NCBI RefSeq assembly: GCF_035917455.1
Contig: NZ_CP109078.1
Location: forward strand, 4,758,001-4,822,000
DNA: 64,000 bases
Reading direction: 5' to 3'
DNA from: Micromonospora sp. NBC_01796
GTDB taxonomy: Bacteria; Actinomycetota; Actinomycetes; Mycobacteriales; Micromonosporaceae
Shown here piece after piece: positions 21,913-31,280 of the stretch. Below the pieces are notes generated by a model that saw nothing but the letters and a program-made list of their open reading frames with translations, did no database searches and had not been told where the DNA came from. The number at the start of each line of letters is the position of its first letter. Within the stretch, counting starts at the first letter, position 1. Made by a program: the position numbers and the translations under genes.

Positions 21913-23076
21913 GTGGCGATGGACGTCGAGATGGCGGGGGCCGACCCGAGACTCCGGCGGGCCTGGTACGCCACCCTGGCCTCGCTCGCCGTCATCCTGC
22001 TCAGCAGCCTGGTCATGCCCGGCATCGGCCTGCTCCACGAGACCCGTCCACTGTGGATGATGCTCGGCGCGGTGGGGATCCTCGCCTTCGTCGTCGCCCA
22101 GGCCGGAGCGCTCTACGTGGTGGCCACCCCGTGGGTCACCGAACGCCTCCGGCGCCGCCTGCTGGCCGCGTACGCGGTGACGTCGGTCCTCTCCGTACCG
22201 CTGGTCGGACCGGTCGGCGGCGGACAGTGGGCGACCTGGGCCTGGATCGGCGGCTCGATCGCCGGCTCGGCGCCCCTGCTGCTGCGTCGACGGGCCGCCG
22301 CCGTGGTGACCGTGGCCGCCCTGGTGGTCGCGGCCGGGGTGGCCCGCTGGACCGACGGCCCCGCCTCGCGGGTGGTCGACTACCTGGTCATCACCCTGGT
22401 CCTCGCAGTGACCGTTGCCGGGATGAGCATCCTCCAGGTGTGGCTCTGGGACCTGTTGGTGCAGGCCCAGCGGGGACGGGCCGCGCTGGCCCGGCTCGCC
22501 GTCACCGAGGAACGGCTGCGCTTCGCCCGCGACGTGCACGACCTGCTCGGACACAACCTCACGGTGATCGCGCTCAAGGCCGAACTGGCGTCCCGGCTCG
22601 CACCGGTCGACCCGGAACGGGCCGGTCGGGAGGCCGCGCAGGTGCAACGCCTCGCCGCCGCCGCGCTGACCGAGGTACGCGAGGCCGTACACGGTTACCG
22701 GAGCGTGCGGCTGCGGGACCAACTCGCCGCGATCGAGCAGGTGTTCGCCTCGTCCGGGGTGCGGTGCACGGTCAGCCACCCCGACCGGGACCTGCCGCCG
22801 GAGACCGCGACCCGGCTCGTCCCGGTGCTGCGGGAGGCGAGCACCAACGTGCTCCGGCACAGCACCGCGACCTGGTGCACCATCGAGATCCGGATCGACC
22901 CGCAGGAGGTACGGATGACCGTGGTCAACGACGGTGCCGGTGACGCCGGACCCGACCGGCACAGCTACGGGCTGCGCGGGCTGGCCGACCGGCTCGCGGA
23001 CGCGGGCGGGGCGCTGCGTACCCGGCGGGACGGGCGGGTGTTCACCCTGGAGGCGACCGTCCGGGCGGTCCCGTGA
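21913..23076 (+). CDS. sensor histidine kinase (NarL-type two-component system)
   Basis: 387 aa. About five hydrophobic segments fill residues 15-180. A HisKA_3 dimerisation region follows (EERLRFARDVHDLLGHNLTV in outline) with phospho-acceptor His at about residue 209, then a HATPase_c domain with LREASTNVLRHS and GLRGLADRLADAGG. It resembles DesK-type kinases that sense through membrane helices and lack a large extracytoplasmic domain. The start is GTG 21913. The stop overlaps the response-regulator start (GTGA), showing translational coupling. The signal is unknown. Confidence 0.9.
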   Translation: MAMDVEMAGADPRLRRAWYATLASLAVILLSSLVMPGIGLLHETRPLWMMLGAVGILAFVVAQAGALYVVATPWVTERLRRRLLAAYAVTSVLSVPLVGPVGGGQWATWAWIGGSIAGSAPLLLRRRAAAVVTVAALVVAAGVARWTDGPASRVVDYLVITLVLAVTVAGMSILQVWLWDLLVQAQRGRAALARLAVTEERLRFARDVHDLLGHNLTVIALKAELASRLAPVDPERAGREAAQVQRLAAAALTEVREAVHGYRSVRLRDQLAAIEQVFASSGVRCTVSHPDRDLPPETATRLVPVLREASTNVLRHSTATWCTIEIRIDPQEVRMTVVNDGAGDAGPDRHSYGLRGLADRLADAGGALRTRRDGRVFTLEATVRAVP

Positions 23077-23681
23077 TCCGGGTCCTGCTCGCCGACGACG
23101 AGGAACTGATCCGGGTCGCCCTGGCGGCGCTGCTCGGCCTGGAGGGCGACATCGAGGTGGTCGCCCAGGTCGCGGACGGGCGGGAAGCCGTACGGGCGGC
23201 GCTCGCCCACCGGCCCGACGTGGCCGTGGTGGACCTGGCGATGCCGTTGCTCGACGGGTTGGGCGTGGCCACCGAGCTGGGTCGGGTGCTGCCGGACTGC
23301 GCGGTGGTGATCCTCACCGGGCAGGGGCGGCCCCGGCATCTCCAGGTCGCGTTGACCGCCGGGGCCAAGGCCTTCCTGCCGAAGGGTTCGCCCGGTGGCG
23401 CCCTGGCCGACGTGATCCGGCGGGTGCACGGCGGCGGGCGGTACGTCGACCCGGCGCTGGCCGCCGACGCGCTGACCGCACCGGAGTGCCCGCTGACCCC
23501 GCGTGAACTGGAGGTCCTGCGTTTGGCCGAGCAGGACACCCCGGTCGCGGTGATCGCCCGGCACACCCACCTGTCGAACGGGACGGTCCGCAACTACCTG
23601 GCCGCCGCGGTCGGCAAGCTCGGGGTGACCAGCCGGGCCGAGGCGATCCGGACCGCGTACGAGCACGGCTGGCTGCCGTAG
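23073..23681 (+). CDS. NarL/FixJ-type response regulator
   Basis: 202 aa. The receiver domain has the acidic pair DD at residues 8-9, phospho-acceptor Asp54 (VVDLAMP), the T/S switch (ILTGQG) and conserved Lys (AFLPKG). The LuxR helix-turn-helix (LTPRELEVLRLAEQDTPVAVI, TVRNYL) occupies the last 60 residues. It is the partner of the overlapping histidine kinase; on phosphorylation it should dimerise and bind DNA. The ABC exporter typical of DesKR-like pairs is not adjacent, so targets are unknown. Confidence 0.92.
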   Translation: MIRVLLADDEELIRVALAALLGLEGDIEVVAQVADGREAVRAALAHRPDVAVVDLAMPLLDGLGVATELGRVLPDCAVVILTGQGRPRHLQVALTAGAKAFLPKGSPGGALADVIRRVHGGGRYVDPALAADALTAPECPLTPRELEVLRLAEQDTPVAVIARHTHLSNGTVRNYLAAAVGKLGVTSRAEAIRTAYEHGWLP

Positions 23682-23710
23682 CGCGCGGGCGGGTGCGGTC
23701 GCGGTACCGG

Positions 23711-24028
23711 TCAGGTGGGCAGGGTGCGGGCGGCGATGGCGGAGGCGGAGATGGCGGCGGGAAAGCCGGCGTAGAAGGCGACGTGGGTGAGCAGGGCGGC
23801 GATCTCGTCCCGGGTCACCCCGTTGTTGATCGCCCGGTGCAGGTGCTCGGGCAACTCGTCCGGCCGGTACAACGCGGCCAGTACGGCAACCGTGGCGAGA
23901 CTCCGGTCGCGCGGGCTCAACGCCGGATCGGTCCACACGTTGCTGTAGAGCGGATCGGCGACCAGGGCGGCGATTCCGGGAGTGAAGGAGTTGGCCAGGT
24001 CGAAGGTCGACGGGTCGGGCGTACTCAT
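23711..24028 (-). CDS. carboxymuconolactone decarboxylase/AhpD-fold protein
   Basis: 105 aa. The helical CMD fold is shown by LSPRDRSLATVAVLAALYRPDELPEHLHRAINNGVT and DEIAALLTHVAFYAGFPAA (in outline). The AhpD CxxC is absent. The conserved His and the YAGFP motif fit gamma-carboxymuconolactone decarboxylase-like proteins, most of which have unassigned substrates. It follows the SRPBCC gene by 22 nt on the same strand, so the two are probably co-transcribed. It is cytoplasmic. Confidence 0.85.
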   Translation of the reverse strand: MSTPDPSTFDLANSFTPGIAALVADPLYSNVWTDPALSPRDRSLATVAVLAALYRPDELPEHLHRAINNGVTRDEIAALLTHVAFYAGFPAAISASAIAARTLPT

Positions 24029-24050
24029 GGTGGTTCCTTCCCCTGGCGGG

Positions 24051-24584
24051 TCAGCAGGCGGCGAGGGCCCGGCGTTCGATGCTCTTCGCGTACAGCGGGG
24101 TTTCTCGGCTGTTGTGGTCGGCCGAGGCGACCTGGCGGGCCGCGGCGGCCTGTTGCAGGGTGAGGCCCTGCCGGTCGATGAAGTCCAGGAACTCGGGGGT
24201 GGTCAGGGAGACCACGCTGTTGGTGTACTCGCAGCGTCCCTCGTCGATCGGTTTGACGCTGAGGTCCCAGATGACCCTGATCTTGGTACGCCCACCCGGG
24301 CTGTACACGTCGGAGAGCGACACCATCCGGCAGTGGTGCGGACCGGCCGGGTCACCGACGTAGTGCTGGATGACCAGCCCGTCACCGATCTGCTCCACGT
24401 TGATCGACATCGCCCGCCCGTCGTCGGTGGTGGTGTAGCCGGCCGCGATGTGGTCCGGCGGGGCGCACCGCTGGTACTCCGCCTCGGGCAGGTTGAACAG
24501 CCAGTCGGCGATGTTCACCCGCTCCATCGGTGCGTTGATCACCGCGTGGAACGCGGATTCGCTCAGGATCTGGTCGTCGGGCAT
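24051..24584 (-). CDS. SRPBCC-fold protein
   Basis: 177 aa. The pattern is that of the START/Bet v 1-like fold: an N-terminal strand and helix (SESAFHAVINAPMERVNIADWLFNL), central antiparallel strands (IQHYVGDPAGPHHCRMVSLSD, RTKIRVIWDLSVKP) and a long C-terminal helix (TPEFLDFIDRQGLTLQQAAAA). Such proteins bind hydrophobic ligands or act as cyclases or aromatases; nothing fixes the ligand. The ATG at 24584 begins the fold; longer readings upstream run into a GC-rich gap. It probably forms a two-gene operon with the CMD-fold gene. Confidence 0.75.
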   Translation of the reverse strand: MPDDQILSESAFHAVINAPMERVNIADWLFNLPEAEYQRCAPPDHIAAGYTTTDDGRAMSINVEQIGDGLVIQHYVGDPAGPHHCRMVSLSDVYSPGGRTKIRVIWDLSVKPIDEGRCEYTNSVVSLTTPEFLDFIDRQGLTLQQAAAARQVASADHNSRETPLYAKSIERRALAAC

Positions 24585-24700
24585 CGCGCCCCTCCTCCAC
24601 CCCGGATGAGCTGGGAGAACGTCCCCAGCGGCTCCCTCGGATGATCCCAGCCGGGCGCCGGGTCGGGTGCCGGATCGCAGGATGCCGGGACGCCGACACG

Positions 24701-25339
24701 TCAGCCGAGCAGCCGCCGCTCCCACGCCCAGGCCGCGATCTCCACCCGGTTACGGGCACCGAGTTTCATCTGCACGCTGCCGAGATGGGTCTTGACCGTG
24801 CCGACCGCGATGAACAGCCGGGCGGCGATCTCGGCGTTGGTCAGCCCCCGCGCGGCGAGCTTCACCACGTCGAGTTCCCTCGGTGACAGGCCGGCGTCGT
24901 CGCGGGCCGGCGCCGGGGGACTGAGGTGCTCCAGCAGCCGTACGGTGATCGACGGGCTGATCAGCGCGTCACCGGAGACCGCCGCCCGGACCGCCTCGAC
25001 CAGCAACGCCGGGCCGGAGTCCTTGAGCAGGAATCCGCAGGCGCCGTTGCGCAGGGCGGTGTGCACGTACTCGTCCAGGTCGAACGTGGTCACCACGACC
25101 ACCCTGACCGGGTCGGCGACGCCGGGGCCGGCGAGTAGCCGGAGCGCCTCCAGCCCGTCCATCCGGGGCATCCGGATGTCCAGCAGGGCCACGTCCGGCC
25201 GCAACCGCCGGGCCAGGGAGACCGCCTCCACGCCGTCGGCGGCCTCGCCGACCAGGGCCATGTCCGGCTGAGCCCCGATGATCATCCCGAAGCCGGTCCG
25301 GACCATCGCCTGGTCGTCCGCGATCATCACCCGGATCAC
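24701..25339 (-). CDS. NarL-type response regulator of the ABC-linked system
   Basis: 212 aa. The receiver domain has DD at residues 8-9, phospho-acceptor Asp54 (LLDIRMP), the VTTFD switch and FLLKD Lys, followed by the LuxR helix-turn-helix LSPRELDVVKLAARGLTNAE with TVKTHLGSV. The GTG at 25339 overlaps the stop of the histidine kinase (GTGA). It is divergent from the ABC transporter operon and is its most likely regulator. Confidence 0.92.
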   Translation of the reverse strand: MIRVMIADDQAMVRTGFGMIIGAQPDMALVGEAADGVEAVSLARRLRPDVALLDIRMPRMDGLEALRLLAGPGVADPVRVVVVTTFDLDEYVHTALRNGACGFLLKDSGPALLVEAVRAAVSGDALISPSITVRLLEHLSPPAPARDDAGLSPRELDVVKLAARGLTNAEIAARLFIAVGTVKTHLGSVQMKLGARNRVEIAAWAWERRLLG

Positions 25340-26535
25340 CCGGTCACCCCCTGCCGCAGCGGCAGCGCCGCGTCCACCACCCAGCCGCCGTCGATGCCGG
25401 GACCGGCGGAGAAGCGCCCGCCGACCGCCCGTACCCGCTCGGTCAGACCGACCAGACCGTACCCGTGGTGTCCGCGCTGGCCGGGCACGCGCTGCGCCGC
25501 ACCGTCGTCGGTCACCCGGACCAACAACCAGTCCGGCGTACGCCGCAGCGACACGTCCACCAACCGGGCCCCGGACGCGTGCTGGCGTACGTTCGTCAAC
25601 GCCTCCATGACCACCCGGTAACCGGAGGTGGAGACCTCCACCGGGATGTCCTCCAGGGTCCCGTCGACGTGCAGGCGGGCCACCGGGGTCGGGGCGCTGT
25701 TGAACCGGGCCAGCAGCGGCGTCAGGTCCGCCACCCCGGCCAGCGGCGCCAGCGGCGCATCCGGTCCGGCCTGCGGATCGCGCAGGATCCCCACCATCCG
25801 CCGCATCGAGGTCATCGTCTCCGCACCGGCCCGCTCGATCTGCTCCAGGGCCATGATCACCCGCTGTGGGTCCTGCTCGGCGATGAACCGGGCACCCTGC
25901 GCCTGCACCACGATCCCGGTCACGTGGTGGGCGATGAAGTCGTGCAGGTCGCGGGCGAACTCGGCGCGCTGCTCGGCCCGTACCGTGGCCATCGCCCGCT
26001 GCCGCCCGTTGTCCAGCAACCGCAGGTACGTCCCACCCGCGCTGGTGGCGGCGGCGCAGAGGGCCAGGAACAGCCCGGCGATGACGTAACCGCTGCCGGT
26101 CGTGCTGCGCATCGGCAGCACGAACAGGGCCGCACCCGTGCCCAGCACCCCGGCCAGCGCCCACCGGGCGGCCCCCCGGCGGGCGACCACGAACAGGACC
26201 CCGAGCAGCCCGCAGGTCTCGGCGAAGCCCCAACTCGCGGCGCTGCCCGGAGGGCGATCGGCGATCCTGACCACCAGGGTGAGCACGACGGAGGCGGCGG
26301 CGAGCACCAGCGCCGCCCGGGGCAGCCGCCGCGAACCCTGCGGATGCGCGGGCAGCCAGACGATCGCCGTCGCCACCGCCGTCGCCACCCCGAGCAGGGT
26401 CAGCACGCTGTTGCTCGACTCCCGCCCCCGGATCAGGCCGACATACAGGTCGAAGAGCCCGAGCAGGGCCATCAGCGCGAGCGCCGCGAGCTGGCCCAGC
26501 CGGAACCACACGTGTCCGAGTCGAGGGGTCGTCAT
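25336..26535 (-). CDS. sensor histidine kinase of the ABC-linked system
   Basis: 399 aa. About six hydrophobic segments span residues 10-170, then HisKA_3 (RAEFARDLHDFIAHHVTGIV) with His at about residue 198 and a HATPase domain with EALTNVRQHA and GLVGLTERVRAVGG. No extracytoplasmic sensor domain is present. The start is ATG 26535; longer readings have no ribosome site and only low-complexity sequence. It is coupled to its response regulator and lies 148 nt from the divergent ABC operon, the arrangement of antimicrobial-peptide or envelope-stress sensing modules. Confidence 0.9.
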   Translation of the reverse strand: MTTPRLGHVWFRLGQLAALALMALLGLFDLYVGLIRGRESSNSVLTLLGVATAVATAIVWLPAHPQGSRRLPRAALVLAAASVVLTLVVRIADRPPGSAASWGFAETCGLLGVLFVVARRGAARWALAGVLGTGAALFVLPMRSTTGSGYVIAGLFLALCAAATSAGGTYLRLLDNGRQRAMATVRAEQRAEFARDLHDFIAHHVTGIVVQAQGARFIAEQDPQRVIMALEQIERAGAETMTSMRRMVGILRDPQAGPDAPLAPLAGVADLTPLLARFNSAPTPVARLHVDGTLEDIPVEVSTSGYRVVMEALTNVRQHASGARLVDVSLRRTPDWLLVRVTDDGAAQRVPGQRGHHGYGLVGLTERVRAVGGRFSAGPGIDGGWVVDAALPLRQGVTG

Positions 26536-26683
26536 CGTGACCCAGCGTAGCCAGCGGGCGGCGGCGGCAGATCGGCCGAAAGTCAGACCCGCCGCCGCCC
26601 GAACCCGGCTCCGGACCGATGTGCCACCCGGTGGCCGACGGCGAAGCTTCCTGCGGAGTTGTTGGACAGCCACTGGAGGATCG

Positions 26684-27460
26684 ATGAGTTCCCAGCACCA
26701 CGCCGCCCCGGTCGCCCCGCCGGACCAGTCCCGGGCCGCCGTGGCCGCGGTCGACCTGGTCAAGGTGTACGGCAGCGGCGACACCGCCGTACGGGCACTC
26801 GACGGGGTCACGGTCGGCTTCGGTCGGGCCGAGTTCACCGCCATCATGGGCCCGTCCGGCTCGGGGAAGTCGACCCTGATGCACTGCCTCGCCGGCCTGG
26901 ACTCGGCCACCTCGGGTCAGGCCCTGCTCGGCGGCACCGACCTGACCCGGCAGTCCGACCGGGCGCTGACCACCGTACGGCGGGAGCGGATCGGGTTCGT
27001 CTTCCAGTCGTTCAACCTGCTGCCGCAGCTCACCGCCGCGCAGAACATCACCCTCCCGCTCGACCTCGCCGGCCAGCGCCCCGACCGGGACCTGTACGCC
27101 CACCTGGTCGACGTCCTCGGCATCGGCGACCGGCTCAGCCACCGGCCCAGTGAACTCTCCGGCGGCCAGCAGCAGCGGGTCGCCCTGGCCCGTGCCCTGG
27201 TGTCCCGCCCCGAGGTGGTCTTCGCCGACGAACCGACCGGGAACCTCGACTCCCGCTCCGGCGCCGAGGTGCTCTCCTTCCTGCGCGACTCCGTACGCGA
27301 CCTCGGCCAGACGATCGTCATGGTCACCCACGACCCGACCGCCGCCGCGTACGCCGACCGGGCGGTCCTGCTCGCCGACGGGCGGATCGCCGGGGACCTC
27401 GCCCGCCCCGACCACGCCTCGGTGACCGAGGCCCTGCACCGGCTGGTGGCGACCCGATGA
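26684..27460 (+). CDS. MacB/LolD-type ABC transporter ATPase
   Basis: 258 aa. Walker A GPSGSGKST near residue 66, Q-loop FQSFNLLPQ, signature LSGGQQQR, Walker B VVFADEP and H-loop VTHD are all present. It powers the FtsX-like permease encoded next, whose start overlaps its stop (ATGA). TGGAGGA precedes the ATG. Such pairs export peptides or antibiotics or release lipids and lipoproteins; the adjacent two-component system suggests inducible resistance or envelope homeostasis. Confidence 0.95.
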   Translation: MSSQHHAAPVAPPDQSRAAVAAVDLVKVYGSGDTAVRALDGVTVGFGRAEFTAIMGPSGSGKSTLMHCLAGLDSATSGQALLGGTDLTRQSDRALTTVRRERIGFVFQSFNLLPQLTAAQNITLPLDLAGQRPDRDLYAHLVDVLGIGDRLSHRPSELSGGQQQRVALARALVSRPEVVFADEPTGNLDSRSGAEVLSFLRDSVRDLGQTIVMVTHDPTAAAYADRAVLLADGRIAGDLARPDHASVTEALHRLVATR

Positions 27461-30021
27461 GGGCCACCGTGCTGCGTACCCAGCTCAGCGGGGTCGCCCG
27501 CCGCCCGAGCAGGCTGCTGCTGACCGGGCTGGCCGTACTGGTCGCGTCGTTTGTCGTGTTCGCCGCCGTACTGGCCCAGCAGATCACCTCGCGTACCGTG
27601 GAGGCCACCGCCGCCAGCACCCCGGCCGCGACCGACCTCGTGGTCGGCGACCCGGAGGGAACCCCGGTCGGTGTCGACGTGCTCCGCAAACTCCGGGAAC
27701 TGCCCGGTGTGGCCGAGGCCGCCGGCCGGCTGAACAGCGGACTCGCCCTGGGTGAGTCGGGCAGCGGCTACCTCGGGCTGCACGCCGATCCGGGCACCGG
27801 TCCACTCGCGCTGACCCGGATCGTCGAGGGCAGCTACCCGGACGCGGCCAACGAGATCGCGGTCACCCCGCGTACCGCCGAGCGGATGGGGCTGACCGTC
27901 GGCACGGTCACCACCACCGCCAGCGGGACACCGACCGGCCCGGTCAAACTGACCGTCACCGGTGTGGTCGAGACCGACAGCGACGGCGGTCAGGACGCGT
28001 ACGCCCCGGACCTGCTCGCGACCGCGCTCGGCGGTACGGACCTGCTCGGCCAGGTCGACCTGCGCCTCGCCCCCGGCACCTCACCGGCGGCGGTACGCAC
28101 CCAGGTCGAGGGCATCCTCGCCGCTGTGGCAGAACCGGAGCGCCCGGTGGTGCGTACCGGTGCCCAGGCCCGGACCGCCGAGGCCAAGATGGCGGTGGCC
28201 CGGCTCAGCGTGGTCTTCTCCCTGGTCGGCATGTTCATCTCGATCGCCGTGGCCGCCGCCGCCCTGGTCGCGACCTCGACCTTCCGGATCGTCTTCGCCC
28301 AGCGGATGCGGCAACTCGCCCTGCTCCGCGCGATCGGGGCCAGCCGGGGCCGGCTCGCCGGGGCGCTCGCCGTCGAGGGCGCACTCACCGGACTCGTCGC
28401 CGGTACGGTCGGCGTCACCATCGCCCTCGCCCTCGGCCACGCCCTGCCGGCGGTCCTGCGGGCCTTCGACCTGACCGTGTCGTCGCCGGGCTTCCCGCTG
28501 GCCGCCGCGCTCGCGGTGATCGCCGGGGCGACCATCGTCACCCTGGTCGCGGTCCTGGCACCGGCGTTCGGCGCCGCACGGGTCGCCCCGCTGGAGGCCC
28601 TGCGGGCCGCGAGCACCACCTCCGGTCGGCGCGACATCGGCGTGCTCCGGCTGGTGGGCGGCCTGTTGCTGGCCGCCGGGGCGGCGCTGCTGGCCGGGCT
28701 GGTGGTGACCCGGCTACCCGGCCCGGAGCCGGAGAACTACAACCCGGAAATGCCCCTGCTCATGATCGTCGTCTCCGGCACGCTGGCCTTCTTTGCCCTG
28801 GTCACCCTCGGCCCGGTACTCGTCCGGCCGGTGCTGTGGCTGGTCGGCTGGCCGCTGCGCCGGCTCGGTCCGGTCGGGCGGCTGGCGGTCGGCGGCATCG
28901 GGGGAGCACCCCGGCGGGCCGCCGCGGTCTCGGTGGTCGTCGCGCTCGGCGTGACCCTGATCGCCGGGGTCCTGGTCGGCGGGGAGTCCATGCGGGTGCT
29001 CGGCGAACGGGAACTGGCCGTCAGCGCACCCGCCGACTTCGAGGTGACGGCCGCAGCCGGTACGACCCTGCCGGCCGGAGTGGTCGAGGCGGCACGCGGG
29101 CGCGGCGAGATCAGGAACCTGACGCCGTACCGTCGGCTGGACGGGTTGGTGCTGAGCCGTACCGGCGATCCGGCACCGGTCGGCGGTGGCGGGGAGCTGC
29201 TCGACGCCACCGACCTCGTCCTGAGCGGGCTGCCGGAGGTGCGCAAACTCGACGTACGGTCGGGTCGGGTCGCCGACCTCGGACCCGGCCGGGTGGTGCT
29301 CGCCGGCTACGTCACCTGGGACACCGGCCTGCGCGCCGGTGACGCGATCACCCTGACCCGCGAACAGCGGAAAATCGACGTACGGGTCGCGGCCGTCCTG
29401 CCCGGCGCCACCCCGCTGATGTCCGGTGTGGTGCTCGACCCGGCCGACCTCGACCGGCTCGGTGCCCCGGCCGGCTACGCCGGGCTGCTCGCCGACGCGG
29501 CACGCTCGGGCGAGGACGGCCGGACCGCAGCCCAGAAGGCGCTGCGACAGGTGACCGAGGGCAGCACCGGGCTCGGCCTGACCGTGCTCGCCGACAAGCG
29601 CGACGAGATCAACGGGCTGGTCGACACGTTGCTCGGCATCGCGGTCGGGCTGGTCGGACTGACCGTGCTCATCGCCGTTGTCGGTGTCGGCGCCACCACC
29701 GCCCTCTCCGTGGTCGAGCGGGTACGCGAGTCCGGCCTGCTCCGCGCGGTGGGACTGTCCAGGGGCGGGCTGCGTTTCATGCTCACCACCGAGGCGAGCC
29801 TCTACGGCCTGATCGGCGCCACGCTCGGTCTCCTGCTCGGCGTCCCGTACGCCTGGCTCTCGATCGAAGCCCTCGGCGCCAACGCCCCGCTGCGTTTCCC
29901 CGCCCTACCCCTGGCCGCCCTCTTCCTGGCCCTGGTAGCCCTGACCGCCGTAGCCGGCCTACTCCCGGCCCGCCGCGCCTCCCGAGTAAGCCCCGTAACC
30001 GCCCTCGGCACCGACACCTAA
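27457..30021 (+). CDS. FtsX-like ABC permease
   Basis: 854 aa. There is an N-terminal transmembrane helix, a large external domain (about 45-245), then a first FtsX core of three helices (LSVVFSLVGMFISIAV through about 375). Further helices in the middle precede a second external domain and a C-terminal FtsX core (about 725-850). This is the long actinobacterial MacB-type permease with two FtsX repeats, acting by mechanotransmission rather than a classical channel. It is translationally coupled to the ATPase. The gene ends at the large inverted-repeat region. Confidence 0.93.
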   Translation: MRATVLRTQLSGVARRPSRLLLTGLAVLVASFVVFAAVLAQQITSRTVEATAASTPAATDLVVGDPEGTPVGVDVLRKLRELPGVAEAAGRLNSGLALGESGSGYLGLHADPGTGPLALTRIVEGSYPDAANEIAVTPRTAERMGLTVGTVTTTASGTPTGPVKLTVTGVVETDSDGGQDAYAPDLLATALGGTDLLGQVDLRLAPGTSPAAVRTQVEGILAAVAEPERPVVRTGAQARTAEAKMAVARLSVVFSLVGMFISIAVAAAALVATSTFRIVFAQRMRQLALLRAIGASRGRLAGALAVEGALTGLVAGTVGVTIALALGHALPAVLRAFDLTVSSPGFPLAAALAVIAGATIVTLVAVLAPAFGAARVAPLEALRAASTTSGRRDIGVLRLVGGLLLAAGAALLAGLVVTRLPGPEPENYNPEMPLLMIVVSGTLAFFALVTLGPVLVRPVLWLVGWPLRRLGPVGRLAVGGIGGAPRRAAAVSVVVALGVTLIAGVLVGGESMRVLGERELAVSAPADFEVTAAAGTTLPAGVVEAARGRGEIRNLTPYRRLDGLVLSRTGDPAPVGGGGELLDATDLVLSGLPEVRKLDVRSGRVADLGPGRVVLAGYVTWDTGLRAGDAITLTREQRKIDVRVAAVLPGATPLMSGVVLDPADLDRLGAPAGYAGLLADAARSGEDGRTAAQKALRQVTEGSTGLGLTVLADKRDEINGLVDTLLGIAVGLVGLTVLIAVVGVGATTALSVVERVRESGLLRAVGLSRGGLRFMLTTEASLYGLIGATLGLLLGVPYAWLSIEALGANAPLRFPALPLAALFLALVALTAVAGLLPARRASRVSPVTALGTDT

Positions 30022-30225
30022 CCCCTGCCCTCGCCCCGCCCCGCCCCCGCCCCGCCTCGCCCTCGCCTCGCCTCGCCGATCTTGCACTTGTGGTGCCTCG
30101 AATTGCGGTACTCGTCCGGGTTTATGAACCACCACAAGTGCAAGATCGTCGCGGGTTCCGGGCGGGGCGGGGCGGGGCGGGTGGGGCGTGGGGGCGTGGG
30201 GGCGGGGGTGCGGTGGGGACGGGGG
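30022..30225. repeat. large inverted-repeat element between convergent genes
   Basis: A perfect 19-bp inverted repeat, CGATCTTGCACTTGTGGTG (30077-30095) and its complement (30130-30148), flanks a 34-nt spacer. It is bordered by a C-rich tract made of CGCCC/CTCGC units on the left and a G-rich tract on the right that are roughly complementary. The whole can fold into one long cruciform or hairpin. It separates the ends of two convergent genes, so it can terminate both. The relatively AT-rich core differs from its surroundings and resembles a dispersed intergenic repeat. Confidence 0.6.
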
Positions 30226-31182
30226 TTAGTGGCCGAGGAGGTGGAGGGTTTCTTTCCAGAGGTGGTTGGCGAGGGTGGGGTCGACGGCGTACGGGGCTAC
30301 GCCGACCATGCCGGCCGGGTCGGGGGCGGGGATGGCCTCGTTGTTGTCCTCGAAGTAGTGGCCGGTGACGCCCTCGATGTACGGGGAGGCGGCGAGCAGG
30401 ACCGAGGTGGCGGCGCCCTGTTGCGGGGTCTTCCAGCCCGGCGGGACCTCCAGGCGGTTGCCCTGCTCGTCGACCGCGCCGACGAAGCGCAACTGCGCGT
30501 CGTCCAGGTGGCGCTGGAGGTTGGTGACGATCCCGCCGGGGTGGAGTGCGTTGACGGTGATCCCGTCGGCGGCCCACTGCTCGGCCAGGGCGACGGTGAA
30601 CAGGACCATCGCCGTCTTCGACTGGCCGTACGCGGACCAGCCGTCGTAGGGCCGGGCGGTGTAGTGGATGTCCTCGAAGACGACCGGGGACATCAGGTGC
30701 GCCGCCGAGCTGACCACGACGACCCGGGCGGCCGGTGCGGCGGCGAGGGCACCGTGCAGGCCCAGGGTCAGGGCGGCGTGACCGAGGTGGTTGGCGGCGA
30801 ACTGCGCCTCCCAGCCCTCCGGGGTCCTGGCCAGCTCCGGCAGGGCCATCACCCCGGCGTTGTTGACCAGGATGTCCAGCGGGCCGGTCCAGTCGGCGGT
30901 GAACCTGTCGATGGTGGCGCGGTCGGTCAGGTCGAGCCGGGCTACCCGTACGTCGTCGCGTCCGGTGGCCGTACGCAGGTCGGCGGCGGCGCGTTCGCCC
31001 GCCTCGGTGTTGCGTACGGCCAGGGTCACCTGGGCACCGGCGGTGGCGAGGGCGAGGGCGGTTTCCAGGCCGATGCCGGAGGCGCCACCGGTGACGACGG
31101 CACGCTTGCCGGTCAGGTTGACGCCTTCGATCACCTCGGAGGCGGTCGACCGGGCGTCGAAGGGTGTGGTGATACGGGACAT
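30226..31182 (-). CDS. short-chain dehydrogenase/reductase
   Basis: 318 aa. The Rossmann motif GGASGIG is near residue 32, NNAGVM near 106, catalytic Ser in VVSSAAH, and YGQSK is the Tyr-xxx-Lys pair. The length and the C-terminal extension resemble retinol-dehydrogenase/WW-oxidoreductase-like SDRs, which use NADP(H) on lipophilic alcohols or ketones; the substrate is unknown. It is divergent from a TetR regulator with matching operators in the shared promoter region, so it is very probably TetR-controlled. Confidence 0.9.
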   Translation of the reverse strand: MSRITTPFDARSTASEVIEGVNLTGKRAVVTGGASGIGLETALALATAGAQVTLAVRNTEAGERAAADLRTATGRDDVRVARLDLTDRATIDRFTADWTGPLDILVNNAGVMALPELARTPEGWEAQFAANHLGHAALTLGLHGALAAAPAARVVVVSSAAHLMSPVVFEDIHYTARPYDGWSAYGQSKTAMVLFTVALAEQWAADGITVNALHPGGIVTNLQRHLDDAQLRFVGAVDEQGNRLEVPPGWKTPQQGAATSVLLAASPYIEGVTGHYFEDNNEAIPAPDPAGMVGVAPYAVDPTLANHLWKETLHLLGH

Positions 31183-31231
31183 TGCGGACTCCCTGGCTAC
31201 GACGGGGATATAACGGCGTCGATCGGCTGTT

Positions 31232-31249
31232 CAATCCATCCGGATGGTT
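31232..31249. promoter_or_regulatory. TetR operator copy 1
   Basis: CAATCCATCCGGATGGTT, containing the palindrome CCATCCGGATGG and followed by a second palindrome ATGGTTTAAACCAT. It is identical to copy 2 (read on the other strand) except at the three central bases. It is placed to block the SDR promoter. Confidence 0.6.
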
Positions 31250-31280
31250 TAAACCATGCCACGGGCCGAGGCCGAGAGTC

